A stretch of DNA of 64,000 bases from positions 1 through 64,000 of the forward strand of contig NZ_BAFT02000065.1 of the NCBI RefSeq assembly GCF_000308475.2, read 5' to 3'. Every line of letters starts with the position of its first letter. The first letter of the stretch is position 1. Below the pieces are notes generated by a model, which worked only from the letters and a program-made list of their open reading frames with translations, was not told where the DNA came from and did no database searches. This document shows, piece by piece, positions 9,602-18,048 of this stretch. Both the position numbers and the translations under genes were made by a program. The stretch is from Nocardia brasiliensis NBRC 14402. Lineage in GTDB: Bacteria; Actinomycetota; Actinomycetes; Mycobacteriales; Mycobacteriaceae.

Positions 9602-9624
9602 CCGGCAGGCGGCCCGGAGGAGGA

Positions 9625-9660
9625 CGGATCCTCCGCCGGGTCGTTCGTTCGGAGGATCCG
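9625..9660 (+). terminator. Hairpin after the AIM24 operon
   Basis: A perfect 11-bp inverted repeat, CGGATCCTCCG (9625-9635) and CGGAGGATCCG (9650-9660), with a 14-nt loop. It lies 23 nt after the last AIM24 stop and before the next gene's ribosome-binding site. There is no U-tract, which is common for actinobacterial terminators. Confidence 0.6.
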
Positions 9661-9715
9661 GGGCGCCCTGGCGCACGACTAGTTTTCCGGCAGGACTACT
9701 TGCCGGGAGGCCACC

Positions 9716-10567
9716 ATGAGCGTCGGGTTGCTGATCGCCGTCTTCGTCGGCGTGCTCGTGCTGATCGTGAAGCGTTTCGCCGGGGAGCCGGTGGACGCGC
9801 GGGACACCTTCCTCACACCGTTGATCCTGGTGGGCATCGGCGGATACAGCGTCATCCATGTCGAAGGGCTCGACGGCACCGATATCGGGTGGCTGGTGAT
9901 CGGGGCGGTGATCGGCATCGCGTTCGGCGCGGTGCGCGGCACCACCACCGTCCTGTTCGAACGCGACGGCTACCTGTGGCAGCGGTACACGGTCAAAACC
10001 CTTGCCGTATGGGGTGTCTCGACCGTCGCGGGTTTCGGCGTCGGCGCGCTCGGCAGCGTCATGGGCATGCACCCGGAGGCCCGGCCGATCACCCTCTCGA
10101 TCGGCGTCGGCATGCTCGGCGAGATGCTCACCCTCGGTCTGCGCGCGCTGGCCAGCGGCGTCCCCTTCGCTCCCGCCAAGCCCACCGGCGGGTCGTCCGA
10201 CAGCGCCGGCGCACAAGGGAACTCACCGACCCTCGACCGTTTCCTGCGCAACCTCGGGCACCCGGGCTCCGCCCAACCGCGCGAGAGTCGCCCCCAGCAA
10301 CAGCAGTGGTCTGATCGCTTCCCGCAGTACCGCCGCCCGTCCGAGCCGGAGAATCACCAATCCGGACCGGACGACATTCGGCAGGAACGCCCGCGGAGGT
10401 CAGGCGACACCCGACCCGACCGCTTCCCGGCGTATCCCGAGCCGGAGAATCACCAGACCGGACCGGACGACATTCGGCAGGAACACCCGAGCGGGCCAGC
10501 ACCCCGTCTCGTCCACTCCCCCACCTTCCGCGACGGCGTCGACTGGCTACGCACCCGCCGCCGGTAA
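9716..10567 (+). CDS. Membrane protein with duplicated C-terminal segment (possibly DUF1453-like)
   Basis: 283-aa protein with about five hydrophobic helices in the first 150 residues and a hydrophilic, Pro/Gln/Arg-rich C-terminal half. The membrane part (LIVKRFAGEPVDARDTFLTPLI, then an FGAVRGTTTVLFERDGYLWQRY loop) resembles DUF1453/CcdC-like actinobacterial membrane proteins, but only loosely. ATG 9716 has GGGAGG 6 nt upstream. The C-terminal tail contains two near-identical blocks (ENHQSGPDDIRQE and ENHQTGPDDIRQE) encoded by a recent direct DNA duplication. Function is not recognised. The gene ends at the edge of the tandem-repeat array at 10630-11151. Confidence 0.7.
   Translation: MSVGLLIAVFVGVLVLIVKRFAGEPVDARDTFLTPLILVGIGGYSVIHVEGLDGTDIGWLVIGAVIGIAFGAVRGTTTVLFERDGYLWQRYTVKTLAVWGVSTVAGFGVGALGSVMGMHPEARPITLSIGVGMLGEMLTLGLRALASGVPFAPAKPTGGSSDSAGAQGNSPTLDRFLRNLGHPGSAQPRESRPQQQQWSDRFPQYRRPSEPENHQSGPDDIRQERPRRSGDTRPDRFPAYPEPENHQTGPDDIRQEHPSGPAPRLVHSPTFRDGVDWLRTRRR
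10313..10490 (+). repeat. Direct duplication inside the membrane-protein gene
   Basis: Two copies of a DNA block of about 75-80 bp. The first runs from about 10313 to 10393 and the second from about 10418 to 10490, with an offset of 96 bp between the GAGCCGGAGAATCACCA cores at 10343 and 10439. They encode DRFPQYRRPSEPENHQ... and DRFPAYPEPENHQ.... The high nucleotide identity indicates a recent duplication; the period is a multiple of three, so the frame is preserved. Confidence 0.75.
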
Positions 10568-10629
10568 GTTAGTGCCGAATTCCCGCACCCCGCCTGACTT
10601 TTCGCACCCGCTGCGGCAGGCCAGAGCGG

Positions 10630-11151
10630 GTGCGCGAAGTCAGAAGTGGTGCGTGGTGCCAGACGAGGTTCGTGCCACCAGGGGGTGCGCGGCCAGAAGA
10701 TCCGCGTGCTGACAGAAGCGACGTGCCGTCAGAAGGAGTCCGCGCCGCCCGATGGGTCCGCAGAGTCAGAAACGGTCCGTGCGATCAGCAGCGGCCCCAG
10801 CGTTAGCAGCGATGCGCGCGATCAGAATCGGTGCGCGCGGCCAGACGCCATGCACGCGCGACCAAACACGGCACGCACGACCAAACACGGCACGCACGAG
10901 CAGACGCGGCACGCGCGACCACACGCCGCACGCACGACCACACGCGGCAAGCACGACCACACGCCGCAAGCACGACCACACGCCGCACGCACGACCACAC
11001 GCCGCAAGCACGACCACACGCCGCAAGCACGACCACACGCCGCACGCACGACCACACGCCGCAAGCACGACCACACGCCGCACGCACGACCACACGCCGC
11101 AAGCACGACCACACGCCGCACGCACGACCACACGCCGCACGCACGACCAGG
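10630..11151. repeat. Tandem array of 19-bp units, decaying toward its left side
   Basis: This region without genes lies between two convergent 3' ends. From 10871 to 11151, fourteen full units and a partial one repeat every 19 bp (GCACGCACGACCACACGCC with A/C variation at one or two positions). Leftward, the same unit can be followed at 17-20-bp spacing in degenerate form, for example GTGCGCGAAGTCAGAAGTG at 10630 and GTGCGTGGTGCCAGACGAG at 10649, giving about 28 units in all. Because 19 is not a multiple of three and no unit contains a stop, all six frames are open here. None of these frames looks like a real gene. It is not a CRISPR: units abut with no spacers. Confidence 0.9.
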
Positions 11152-11181
11152 AGGAGGTGCGGTTGGCCGGAGGGGCGCGGC

Positions 11182-12093
11182 TCAGGGTGGGGTGGGGCGG
11201 GAGGACCAGGCGTCGCGGAGGATGGTCCGGATTGCGGAGTGGGTTGGGGTCCAGCGGAGTTCGCGGTGGGCCCGGGTGCAGTCGCTGATCAGACGGGGTG
11301 GCTCCGGCTGCGCCGATCGGTATTCGACGGGGATGGGCCGACCGGTCGCCTCGTGCGCCGCGGCGATCAATTCGTTGACGCTGGTGCCGGTTTCGCTGCC
11401 GATGTTGTATGTCCGGCAGGGCAACGGTGCGTCCCGCTCGACCGCTGCGACGAAAGCCTGTGCGGCGTCGTGGATATGCACGTAGTCGCGGACGGCGGAG
11501 CCGTCACCGTTGACGGTCAGCACCGGACTCTCCCCCGCGGCGGTGGCGAGGATGCGCGGGATGATCCGGGTCGGATCGCGATCGTCGCCGCCCGCGATGT
11601 TGAACAGGCGCAGGATGATCGCGTCCAGGGCACCGGTGGCGGCGTGGGCGGCGATCACCGCTTCGGCGGCGTGTTTGCTCGCCGCGTAGGGATGGGACGG
11701 GCGGTCCGGCAGATCTTCGGGCATCGGCTGCACCTCTGGTGCCCCGTAAATCGCAGCGGTGGAGGCGAATACCAGCTTGCGGGCTCCGCACTCGCCCATC
11801 GCCCGCAGCAACGCGACGGTACCGCCCGCGTTTACCTCGAAGTAGCCGAGCGGATCGGCGAACGATTCGCGAACCCGGGTGCGCCCCGCCAGATGGCAGA
11901 CGATGTCCATGTCCCGGACGGCCGCGCCGAGCGCGGCGGTGTCGCGCAGGTCGGCGGGGCGAACCGGCACGCCCGGCGGCACATCCGCGCCTTCGCGCCG
12001 GACCAACCCGACCACCTCGTGCCCGCCGGACCGCAACGCGGCGACCACCGCCCCGCCCAGGTAGCCGTTCGCCCCCGTCACCAGAACCCGCAC
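11182..12093 (-). CDS. NAD-dependent epimerase/dehydratase (extended SDR)
   Basis: 303-aa extended short-chain dehydrogenase/reductase, the nucleotide-sugar 4-epimerase type (GalE-like). It shows the Rossmann motif TGANGYLGG (residues 5-13), a conserved acidic position in PADLRD, VCHLAGRTRV, the Ser of STAAIYG, the catalytic YxxxK in HPYAASKHAAE and the RLFNIAGGDDRDP substrate loop. GTG 12093 was chosen because AGGAGAA lies immediately upstream and the Rossmann strand starts at residue 2. The frame stays open upstream to 12954, but that part is the antisense of the metallo-hydrolase gene. The substrate cannot be read from sequence. A product for the envelope or for the adjacent Ter metabolic module are both possible. 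Confidence 0.85.
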   Translation of the reverse strand: MRVLVTGANGYLGGAVVAALRSGGHEVVGLVRREGADVPPGVPVRPADLRDTAALGAAVRDMDIVCHLAGRTRVRESFADPLGYFEVNAGGTVALLRAMGECGARKLVFASTAAIYGAPEVQPMPEDLPDRPSHPYAASKHAAEAVIAAHAATGALDAIILRLFNIAGGDDRDPTRIIPRILATAAGESPVLTVNGDGSAVRDYVHIHDAAQAFVAAVERDAPLPCRTYNIGSETGTSVNELIAAAHEATGRPIPVEYRSAQPEPPRLISDCTRAHRELRWTPTHSAIRTILRDAWSSRPTPP

Positions 12094-12140
12094 ACTTCTC
12101 CTCTCGACCACTGGATAGTGCCAGGTCGAGACGGCGGCGG

Positions 12141-12938
12141 TCAGTTGTAGCCGCTGAACTCCCACGGGTCGTGGGCACTGAACACCGACACCTTGTCTCC
12201 ATGCTCGCGGACGAGTTCGCGCAGCCGCGCCCGGGTGCCGACGCGCAGGTCGTGATGCACCTCCGAGCTGGTCTGCACGACGTCCATGACGGGGTGCGGA
12301 TGATAGGGCTGGGTCAACTCGCGGTGATAGTAGTAGGCATCGCCGCAATGCAGCAGCCATCGATCGTCCTCGCGCACGGCGACTCCGGTGTGCCCCGCCG
12401 TGTGCCCGCCGAGCGGGATGAGCTTGAAGTCCGACGGCAAACCCGTCAAAGGCGTTGCGCGGAAACCGAACCAGTCTTCGTCGCCGTCCGGGTGATAGGT
12501 GACCCAGTCCGGACCATGCGCCCAATGTGCTTCGCGGTAGCGGAAGTTCGGACCTTCCGCCTGTGCGGCCGCCAGTTCGGCGGCGAGCACGTGCACCTTC
12601 GCCTGCGGGAAGTCGGGCAGGCCACCGCAGTGGTCGACGTCGAGGTGGGTGAGGATGATGTGCCGGACGTCGGTGGGCGCGTAGCCGAGGCGGGCGACCT
12701 GGCGGATCGCAGTCTCTTCGGGATCGAGCAGCGGCTGGGCCATGGCTACCCAGTCCGCGCCGAGTGTGCCTTCCGGGTCGCGGACGTTGTCGAGCCCGAG
12801 CCCGGTCTCGACGAGAACCAGCCCGTCCGAATCGGTTTCGACCAGCAGGCAGTGGTTCACGGCGGGTGCGGGCTGCGGTCCCGGGTAGGTCGCGTCGATC
12901 TGCCGCAGCGATCCGCAATTGAGGTGGTGAAGCTTCAT
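12141..12938 (-). CDS. Metallo-beta-lactamase-fold hydrolase
   Basis: 265-aa protein of the MBL superfamily, similar to N-acyl-homoserine-lactonase/quorum-quenching-type or glyoxalase-II-like hydrolases. It has the zinc motif HLDVDHCGG (HxxxDH), a second His in GGHTAGHTG, the Asp in LLHCGDAYY and a final His in SAHDPWE, all in the correct order for a two-zinc site. The start is ATG 12938. It is transcribed divergently from a MerR-type regulator, with a perfect palindrome between the two, so it is probably that regulator's target. The physiological substrate is unknown. Confidence 0.88.
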   Translation of the reverse strand: MKLHHLNCGSLRQIDATYPGPQPAPAVNHCLLVETDSDGLVLVETGLGLDNVRDPEGTLGADWVAMAQPLLDPEETAIRQVARLGYAPTDVRHIILTHLDVDHCGGLPDFPQAKVHVLAAELAAAQAEGPNFRYREAHWAHGPDWVTYHPDGDEDWFGFRATPLTGLPSDFKLIPLGGHTAGHTGVAVREDDRWLLHCGDAYYYHRELTQPYHPHPVMDVVQTSSEVHHDLRVGTRARLRELVREHGDKVSVFSAHDPWEFSGYN

Positions 12939-12953
12939 GGCGAGTAGTGTTCA

Positions 12954-12973
12954 ACTTGAAGCGCGCTTCAAGT
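12954..12973. promoter_or_regulatory. MerR-type operator between divergent genes
   Basis: The sequence ACTTGAAGCGCGCTTCAAGT is a perfect 20-bp palindrome of the kind bound by MerR/SoxR dimers (CTTGAAG half-sites). It lies 16 bp from the metallo-hydrolase start and 12 bp from the merR start, so it can control both divergent promoters. Confidence 0.8.
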
Positions 12974-12984
12974 CAAGGAGAACC

Positions 12985-13437
12985 GTGGCCGATTTTTTGC
13001 TGGACATCGCCGAGGTGGCAGACCGCTGCGGCCTCGCACCCTCGGCGCTGCGGTTCTACGAGCAACGCGGCCTGATCGCGTCCGCGGGACGCAACGGACT
13101 GCGCCGGACCTACCATCCGGACGTGCTCGGCCGCCTCGCGATGATCATCTGCGCCCGCGAGGCGGGCTTCACCCTCGCCGAGATCACCCGATTCACTCGC
13201 GCCACCCCCGGCGACACCGATATCCGGACGAACATGGCGCAGAAGGCCGTCGAGCTGGAGGACGACATCGCCCGACTCATCCGCATGCGCGACGGTCTGC
13301 GCCACGCCGCCACCTGCACGCACGAGGTGCTGGTGGACTGCCCGGAATTCAAACGCACCCTGGCGAATCCGGCCCCGCGCACGGCCCGGACGCGGAAATC
13401 ATCGAGCACCCCGCGACGGCGTTCCGGCGCAGCCTGA
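12985..13437 (+). CDS. MerR family transcriptional regulator
   Basis: 150-aa regulator. Its N-terminal winged helix reads LDIAEVADRCGLAPSALRFYEQRGLIAS..GLRRTYHPDVLGRLAMI, which is the MerR signature. It is followed by the dimerisation helix and a C-terminal CTHEVLVDCPEF, with two Cys that could be a sensor. GTG 12985 has AAGGAG 4 nt upstream. An ATG at 12937 is in frame, but starting there would place the operator palindrome inside the coding sequence. It probably activates the metallo-hydrolase and autoregulates through the palindrome at 12954-12973. Confidence 0.88.
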   Translation: MADFLLDIAEVADRCGLAPSALRFYEQRGLIASAGRNGLRRTYHPDVLGRLAMIICAREAGFTLAEITRFTRATPGDTDIRTNMAQKAVELEDDIARLIRMRDGLRHAATCTHEVLVDCPEFKRTLANPAPRTARTRKSSSTPRRRSGAA

Positions 13438-13438
13438 C

Positions 13439-14287
13439 TCAGTCCTGCTGCTGCGGTGAGCCTTTGATGAACCAGTTGATGATCTCCTCACCCGCGAGGA
13501 TGCCGGTGGCCCGGGTGATCGTGAGGTTCGGATGGGTCCAGTTGAGATGTTCGAGTTCGCCGTGCCTCGGGCGGATGGCGTAGTCGGCGGCGCGCAGCAT
13601 CTCAGCGTCCAGCGCACCGTCTCCGGCGGCGAAAGTTCTCGACTCGGTGGCCAGTTCACCTGATTCGAGCAACCTGCGCCGCACCTCGGCGACCGCACGG
13701 CTCTTGCACACCACCTGCGGCATCGTGTAGATCTTGCGGCCCTGCTGCGAGGCGGACCAGCCCCGGGGGCGGCACCATTCGTCCCACTCCGCGAGGAATC
13801 CCTCGGGCACCTCCTTGGGGCGAACCACGAGGTAGCAGAACAGATCGTCGGCGACGCGGAATTTCGACACCCACGAATCACCGATGCGGGCGCGGAGTTC
13901 GGTGGTGATCTCGGACAGGGTCGCGCCGCCCGCGCGCACCTTGGCGTCGATATCGATGCGCCAGCGCAGATCGGGCACACCGTCGACCAGAATGTTGCCG
14001 CCGTTGCTGGTGATGGCGTAACGCCATGGCGCGCCGGGCAATTGGATGCGATTGAACTGTTTGATGGTGCGGGTGGTGGTCGGCACTACCGCGGCCGGCT
14101 GCGTGAGGGTCTGCATGCGCAGGGCGGCGGCGGTCGTCATGAACGACAGCGGGGCGCCCTCGAGGTGCTCCACGCAGACCGTCGGTACCTCGGGGTGCGC
14201 GCTGAACGCGTTGCGCGAGTAAATCATCGTCCGGTCCAGGTCGGTGGCGACCAGCGTGTGTCTTCGTAGTCGACCCAACTCCATCAT
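13439..14287 (-). CDS. HAD-superfamily hydrolase of the Ter metabolic operon
   Basis: 282-aa HAD phosphatase, a relative of the sucrose-phosphatase/Cof type. Motif I is ATDLDRTMI (residues ~14-22), motif II is PTTTRT, a Lys occurs in VVCKSRAVAE and motif III/IV is FAAGDGALDAEML. The start codons are tandem ATGs at 14287/14284, with GGAG about 8 nt upstream. It is the last gene of the operon aldolase-PRTase/StiP-HAD and begins 50 nt after the PRTase stop. Comparative genomics of Ter systems associates such HADs with synthesis of a nucleoside-like metabolite. Here it would remove the phosphate; that step is inferred. Confidence 0.85.
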   Translation of the reverse strand: MMELGRLRRHTLVATDLDRTMIYSRNAFSAHPEVPTVCVEHLEGAPLSFMTTAAALRMQTLTQPAAVVPTTTRTIKQFNRIQLPGAPWRYAITSNGGNILVDGVPDLRWRIDIDAKVRAGGATLSEITTELRARIGDSWVSKFRVADDLFCYLVVRPKEVPEGFLAEWDEWCRPRGWSASQQGRKIYTMPQVVCKSRAVAEVRRRLLESGELATESRTFAAGDGALDAEMLRAADYAIRPRHGELEHLNWTHPNLTITRATGILAGEEIINWFIKGSPQQQD

Positions 14288-14337
14288 GCACCCAGCTCCA
14301 TTATCCAGTCGGTTCCATCATCATCTGAGCTGCTCGG

Positions 14338-16824
14338 TCACGACTGCACGTCCTTGATCAGCCCCATGCACGAGTACGCCAGGCCGGACACCACCTCGAC
14401 CGGCACCCCGCGCGCGGCGGCGAGCAACCGGATGTGCGCGTGTTCGGGTGCGTCGGCCTCGCGCACCAGCACCCGCCACGGCAGCCGGCGCAGCAGCACC
14501 CGGGTGGTCTCGCCCACCCCCGGCTTCACGAAATTGACGCTGGTGATGCCGTATTCGGCCCGCACCTGCTCGACCGACGCCCACCCGGTCCAGGTGGGCG
14601 TGCGCACACCGGCCCGAACCGCGGCGACGGCGCCGGGCACACGGTCGCGGACCGCGTCGAACGCGGCGGCCACCGTGTCCAGCAACCGGTTCGACACGTC
14701 GTCGCCGGCCAGTTCGCGATAGAACTTGGCGCCGTGGAACTCGCCGGGCCCGATCAGTTCGTCGTTCAGCACGGTGCGCGAGATCAGGCCGGAAACAGTC
14801 GAATTGAGACAGGCGGAGGCGATGAGGAAATCGTCACGGGTGCCGTAGGTGCGCACACAGTGCCCCGGGTCGGCGAGCACGGCGAGTTCGTCGTTGAAGC
14901 GCGCGCCGCCCGCCGCATGGTAGGCGTCCAGCGCTTCGGTCAGCTCGTGCGTGATCGCACCCTTGCCGGTCCATCCGTCCACGAACACGATGGACGACGG
15001 ATCATGTTGTGCCGCAAGATAATCCAGTGCCACCGCGTCGATACCGCGACCGCGCACGATCGAGACGGCATAGTGCGGCACGGTCAGGGAGGGCCGCCCG
15101 GCGGCCCGCCCGGACCGCAGCCAGCGCCGCATCAGGATGCCGATCGGCGTCCCCGCCCGCGCGAGCGAGACCAGGACGATGTCATCGCCGCGTTCGGCCA
15201 CCACGAGTTCGGCGACCGTCGCGACCGCGAGCGCCAATCGCTCGGCGCTGCCGGCGAGCACATCGTCGAACAGCGCGCGATAGGCCGCGTCGGGCTGGTA
15301 TTCGATCGGCAGCGATTCCGCGTAGTGCGCCACCCCGGCTTGGATCCGCCGTTCCCGTTCCACCACATCGGCTTCCAGGTCGACGGCGGAGAGGTCTTTC
15401 AGCAGCCAGCACACCTCGTCGGCCGCGTACGAACCGAATTCCGGGCCGTACAGCGGCGTCGGCAGTCCGGTGGACGCGACCTCGGCCGCAGTGCCGGTAC
15501 GCAATTCGGCTCGCGCCGCATCCAGCGCCCGCGGGTCCGCGCCGGGCAGCACCGCGACCAGGACGTCGGCACCGGAGGCGGTCAGCACATCCACCAGACC
15601 ACCGTCGGCGACCAGCTCGTCGGTATCGGCGGGTGGATCGATGACGACCAGCAGCACCGGATCGGCGTCGGTGTCGCCGTCCCACTGCGCGTTGTACAGA
15701 TAGCGCGGCGCTTCCCGATCGGATTCCGGTGCGGTGAAGCGGAATCCGCGCCGGAGCGGATACCCGGGCTCGTCCAGCACATACGCGGGCGAACGGGTGG
15801 TCGTCTGATACCGCACCGGCGTCCCCGCGTCGGCGAGCTCCGCCGCCAGTCGCAGCGGCAGATACATCAGCTCCTCGTGCCCGAGCACGATGACCGGCCG
15901 CTGCGGGAACTGCGCGCCGAGCCGGGCACGCAACAGGTCGGTGGCCGTCACGAGGGCCGCGTCGAACGCCGCGAGGTCGGCGCGCAGCACGCCGTGCCTA
16001 CCGCCCTCGGGCACCGCTGCGGGCCAGGGCAATTCGAGCCTGGTGAACGAGCCGCGCTGTGCGGCAATCGGATTGAGCGTGGCTTCGGGAAGTTCGGCGA
16101 CCGCGTCCACCAGCCCCGCGGGCAGCAGGGTCTGTCCCGAGGCCAGGCATACGGTGTCGATCCGCACGCCGATATCGGCGGCCGCCTTCTCGAACGCGGC
16201 ACGGTCGGCCTCGACCCGCATATCCACCAGCGAGGCGAGCACATAGTGCGCACGCGGCGAAAAAGCGTGCAGTGCCCGAATCGCGTCGAGTGCCGTAGCG
16301 CCCGTGGATATTTCGTCGTCGACCAGAACCAGGGGCAGATCGTTGACAAAGATATCGGCGGGCACCGGCTGCAGTTGATGCGAGGTGGCGTGCGAATGCC
16401 CCTCTTCGAAACCGGTGAGCGTGTCGGCTTCGGCGACATCACGCCGGGTCGAATGCAGATAACCGACGGCCCCGATCCGCGCCGCGACACAGTGACCGAG
16501 TCCCGTTGCGGTCTCGGCGAATCCGAGCACCAGCGCGTCGCGCGCACCGAGCAGTTCCCGCACGACATCGCCCAGCCGGTTACCACCCTCGAGCACCACG
16601 CGGGGGTCGGTGGGCAGGTGTTTCCCGAGCACGGTGGAGACGAGCAGGTGCGCGCGGCGCTTGTTGCCGCGCCGCAACCCGGGCTGGATCAGCGCGGCGA
16701 TGTCCAGCTCCGCGGGCAGCACCCCGACCGGGGCGGTGCCGAACGATTCCGCATGCTCCAGTTGGATTCCGAGATTCTTTGTAGCCCAGGGAGTTTCGAT
16801 TATCTCGAGGGCGGTGCCGGTCAT
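14338..16824 (-). CDS. Fusion of PRTase/TRSP and StiP/PELOTA domains (Ter metabolic operon)
   Basis: 828-aa multidomain protein. Residues 1-230 form a type I phosphoribosyltransferase with the PRPP loop LVLVDDEISTGATALDAI (near residue 170). Residues ~230-440 form the TRSP-type domain, with TTTRSPAYVLD and the downstream GFRF block. Residues ~450-730 match the StiP/PRTase_1 family: WLLKDLS, ERRIQAGVAHYAESLP, VSLARAGTPIGILMRRW and VDGWTGKG. The last ~95 residues form a PELOTA-like RNA-binding domain ending SCMGLIKDVQS. In many genomes these are two adjacent genes; here they are one open frame. Its ATG overlaps the aldolase stop by 4 nt, so translation is coupled. A role in making a nucleoside-like compound from PRPP is inferred from published Ter comparative genomics. 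Confidence 0.85.
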   Translation of the reverse strand: MTGTALEIIETPWATKNLGIQLEHAESFGTAPVGVLPAELDIAALIQPGLRRGNKRRAHLLVSTVLGKHLPTDPRVVLEGGNRLGDVVRELLGARDALVLGFAETATGLGHCVAARIGAVGYLHSTRRDVAEADTLTGFEEGHSHATSHQLQPVPADIFVNDLPLVLVDDEISTGATALDAIRALHAFSPRAHYVLASLVDMRVEADRAAFEKAAADIGVRIDTVCLASGQTLLPAGLVDAVAELPEATLNPIAAQRGSFTRLELPWPAAVPEGGRHGVLRADLAAFDAALVTATDLLRARLGAQFPQRPVIVLGHEELMYLPLRLAAELADAGTPVRYQTTTRSPAYVLDEPGYPLRRGFRFTAPESDREAPRYLYNAQWDGDTDADPVLLVVIDPPADTDELVADGGLVDVLTASGADVLVAVLPGADPRALDAARAELRTGTAAEVASTGLPTPLYGPEFGSYAADEVCWLLKDLSAVDLEADVVERERRIQAGVAHYAESLPIEYQPDAAYRALFDDVLAGSAERLALAVATVAELVVAERGDDIVLVSLARAGTPIGILMRRWLRSGRAAGRPSLTVPHYAVSIVRGRGIDAVALDYLAAQHDPSSIVFVDGWTGKGAITHELTEALDAYHAAGGARFNDELAVLADPGHCVRTYGTRDDFLIASACLNSTVSGLISRTVLNDELIGPGEFHGAKFYRELAGDDVSNRLLDTVAAAFDAVRDRVPGAVAAVRAGVRTPTWTGWASVEQVRAEYGITSVNFVKPGVGETTRVLLRRLPWRVLVREADAPEHAHIRLLAAARGVPVEVVSGLAYSCMGLIKDVQS

Positions 16825-18035
16825 ACCTTCACCAATGCGGTCAGCAGATCCACGAACGACACTCCCTTGTTGGCCACGCCGAACACCCGTGCGCGCAGCA
16901 AGGTCTGCCGGGCCCAGCTGCGATGCGGCCGCATCTCGTTCATCTTGTTCCGGTAGCCCGAGGCCGCCACCCCGCCGACATCGACCTGCAAGATGTCCAG
17001 CGCGTCGGAGTACTCCTCGTGCGTCACCACCGACAGCGCGTGCACCGCCGCCACATGCGACGGATGGATCACCGTCTTGCCCTGGATGCCGTTGGCCCGA
17101 TCCAGCGTGATCTCCCGCAGCAGACCGTCCAGGTCCCGGCTGACCAGGTACTGACGGAACGGCACCGCGTCGGATTCCTCGAACGGCGCGGTGCGCAACA
17201 GCGGCCGGAACATGCGCTCGTGGTCGGCGAAGTACTCCCAGACCGGGCCGGTGATGACGAAACCGGTGCCGTCCGCGCGGCCCAGATAGTTCACGATGTC
17301 ACCGATCACGTCGGCGACCACTCGCACGTCGTAGATGGTCAGGTCGCGGTCGCGCCGGATGCCGAAGGTCGAGCACATATCGGTGGCGCCGACCCGCACG
17401 GCCAGCACCCGGTCGCGATGCGCGCCGAGCAGTTCCGCGATCCGGGTCAGCTCCTGGTCCCGGGTCTGCCGGTGCACCAGGCCCGCCGATTCGAGCACCG
17501 GCATCCCGTAGATCGGCCGATCCAGTCGCCGCACCGCGGCGCTCAACGCCTCCAGATAGCGCGGACCCGTCGTGCTGTCGAACTTCGGGAAGACGAATCC
17601 GGTCAGCACCGAGGCGCCGGCATCCAACTGCTCGACGATCTCGGTGATGGTGTCCGCGTCGCGCACCCGGACGAACAGCAGCGGATTCGAATCCCCGTTG
17701 TGCGCCAGCGCGTCCAGCGTGCGAACCGTCTGCGACTTGGCCAGTTCGACCTCGTGATCGGCGACCGCGTCCTCGAGGTCGATCACCATCGAGCACACGC
17801 CGCGTTCGGCGCGTTTGCTGATGGTCAGCGCGAGGTCCGGCCGGGTCGCCGGCGCGTAAAGGGTCGCGCCCAGCGCGACCGCCAGTAATTCCCGATCGGT
17901 GTGGTCGTCACCGAACGGCTCGGGCTCCCGATGGAAAAGACTCCGTGCGTCCGGACCATGCAGCTGCCGAAAGTGGCGCAGCGGCATTCGCTTCCGCAGG
18001 GAAACTTCCCGCTGGACGGCGATGCCTGCGGTCAT
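16821..18035 (-). CDS. HpcH/HpaI aldolase / citrate-lyase-beta-like C-C lyase (Ter metabolic operon)
   Basis: 404-aa CitE-like TIM-barrel enzyme. It shows GATLYAPATRPDLA, the acidic metal-binding loop MVIDLEDAVADHEV, FPKFDS, MPVLESAGLV (Glu), RVGATDMCSTFGIRR and GKTVIHPSHV, the usual order of this family. The ATG at 18035 has GAGGATG about 8 nt upstream. It lies 13 nt downstream of the coiled-coil gene and overlaps the PRTase fusion by 4 nt, so the four minus-strand genes form one operon. The family cleaves or forms C-C bonds, often using acyl-CoA or oxaloacetate-like donors. The substrate in Ter clusters is unproven. Confidence 0.87.
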   Translation of the reverse strand: MTAGIAVQREVSLRKRMPLRHFRQLHGPDARSLFHREPEPFGDDHTDRELLAVALGATLYAPATRPDLALTISKRAERGVCSMVIDLEDAVADHEVELAKSQTVRTLDALAHNGDSNPLLFVRVRDADTITEIVEQLDAGASVLTGFVFPKFDSTTGPRYLEALSAAVRRLDRPIYGMPVLESAGLVHRQTRDQELTRIAELLGAHRDRVLAVRVGATDMCSTFGIRRDRDLTIYDVRVVADVIGDIVNYLGRADGTGFVITGPVWEYFADHERMFRPLLRTAPFEESDAVPFRQYLVSRDLDGLLREITLDRANGIQGKTVIHPSHVAAVHALSVVTHEEYSDALDILQVDVGGVAASGYRNKMNEMRPHRSWARQTLLRARVFGVANKGVSFVDLLTALVKV

Positions 18036-18048
18036 CGTTGGTCCATCC

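Noticed and set aside
10630..11151. CRISPR array
   Set aside because: Units of 19 bp abut directly with no unique spacers, degenerate gradually, and no cas genes are nearby; it is a simple tandem repeat.
10646..11485. Repetitive proteins encoded across the 19-bp array on both strands
   Set aside because: All six frames are open only because the 19-bp unit lacks stops; no ribosome-binding sites or domain similarity, and the frames run into neighbouring genes.
11182..12954. 590-aa fusion of the epimerase with an upstream domain
   Set aside because: The extension is antisense to the metallo-hydrolase, and a GTG with an AGGAGAA site starts the Rossmann fold at 12093.
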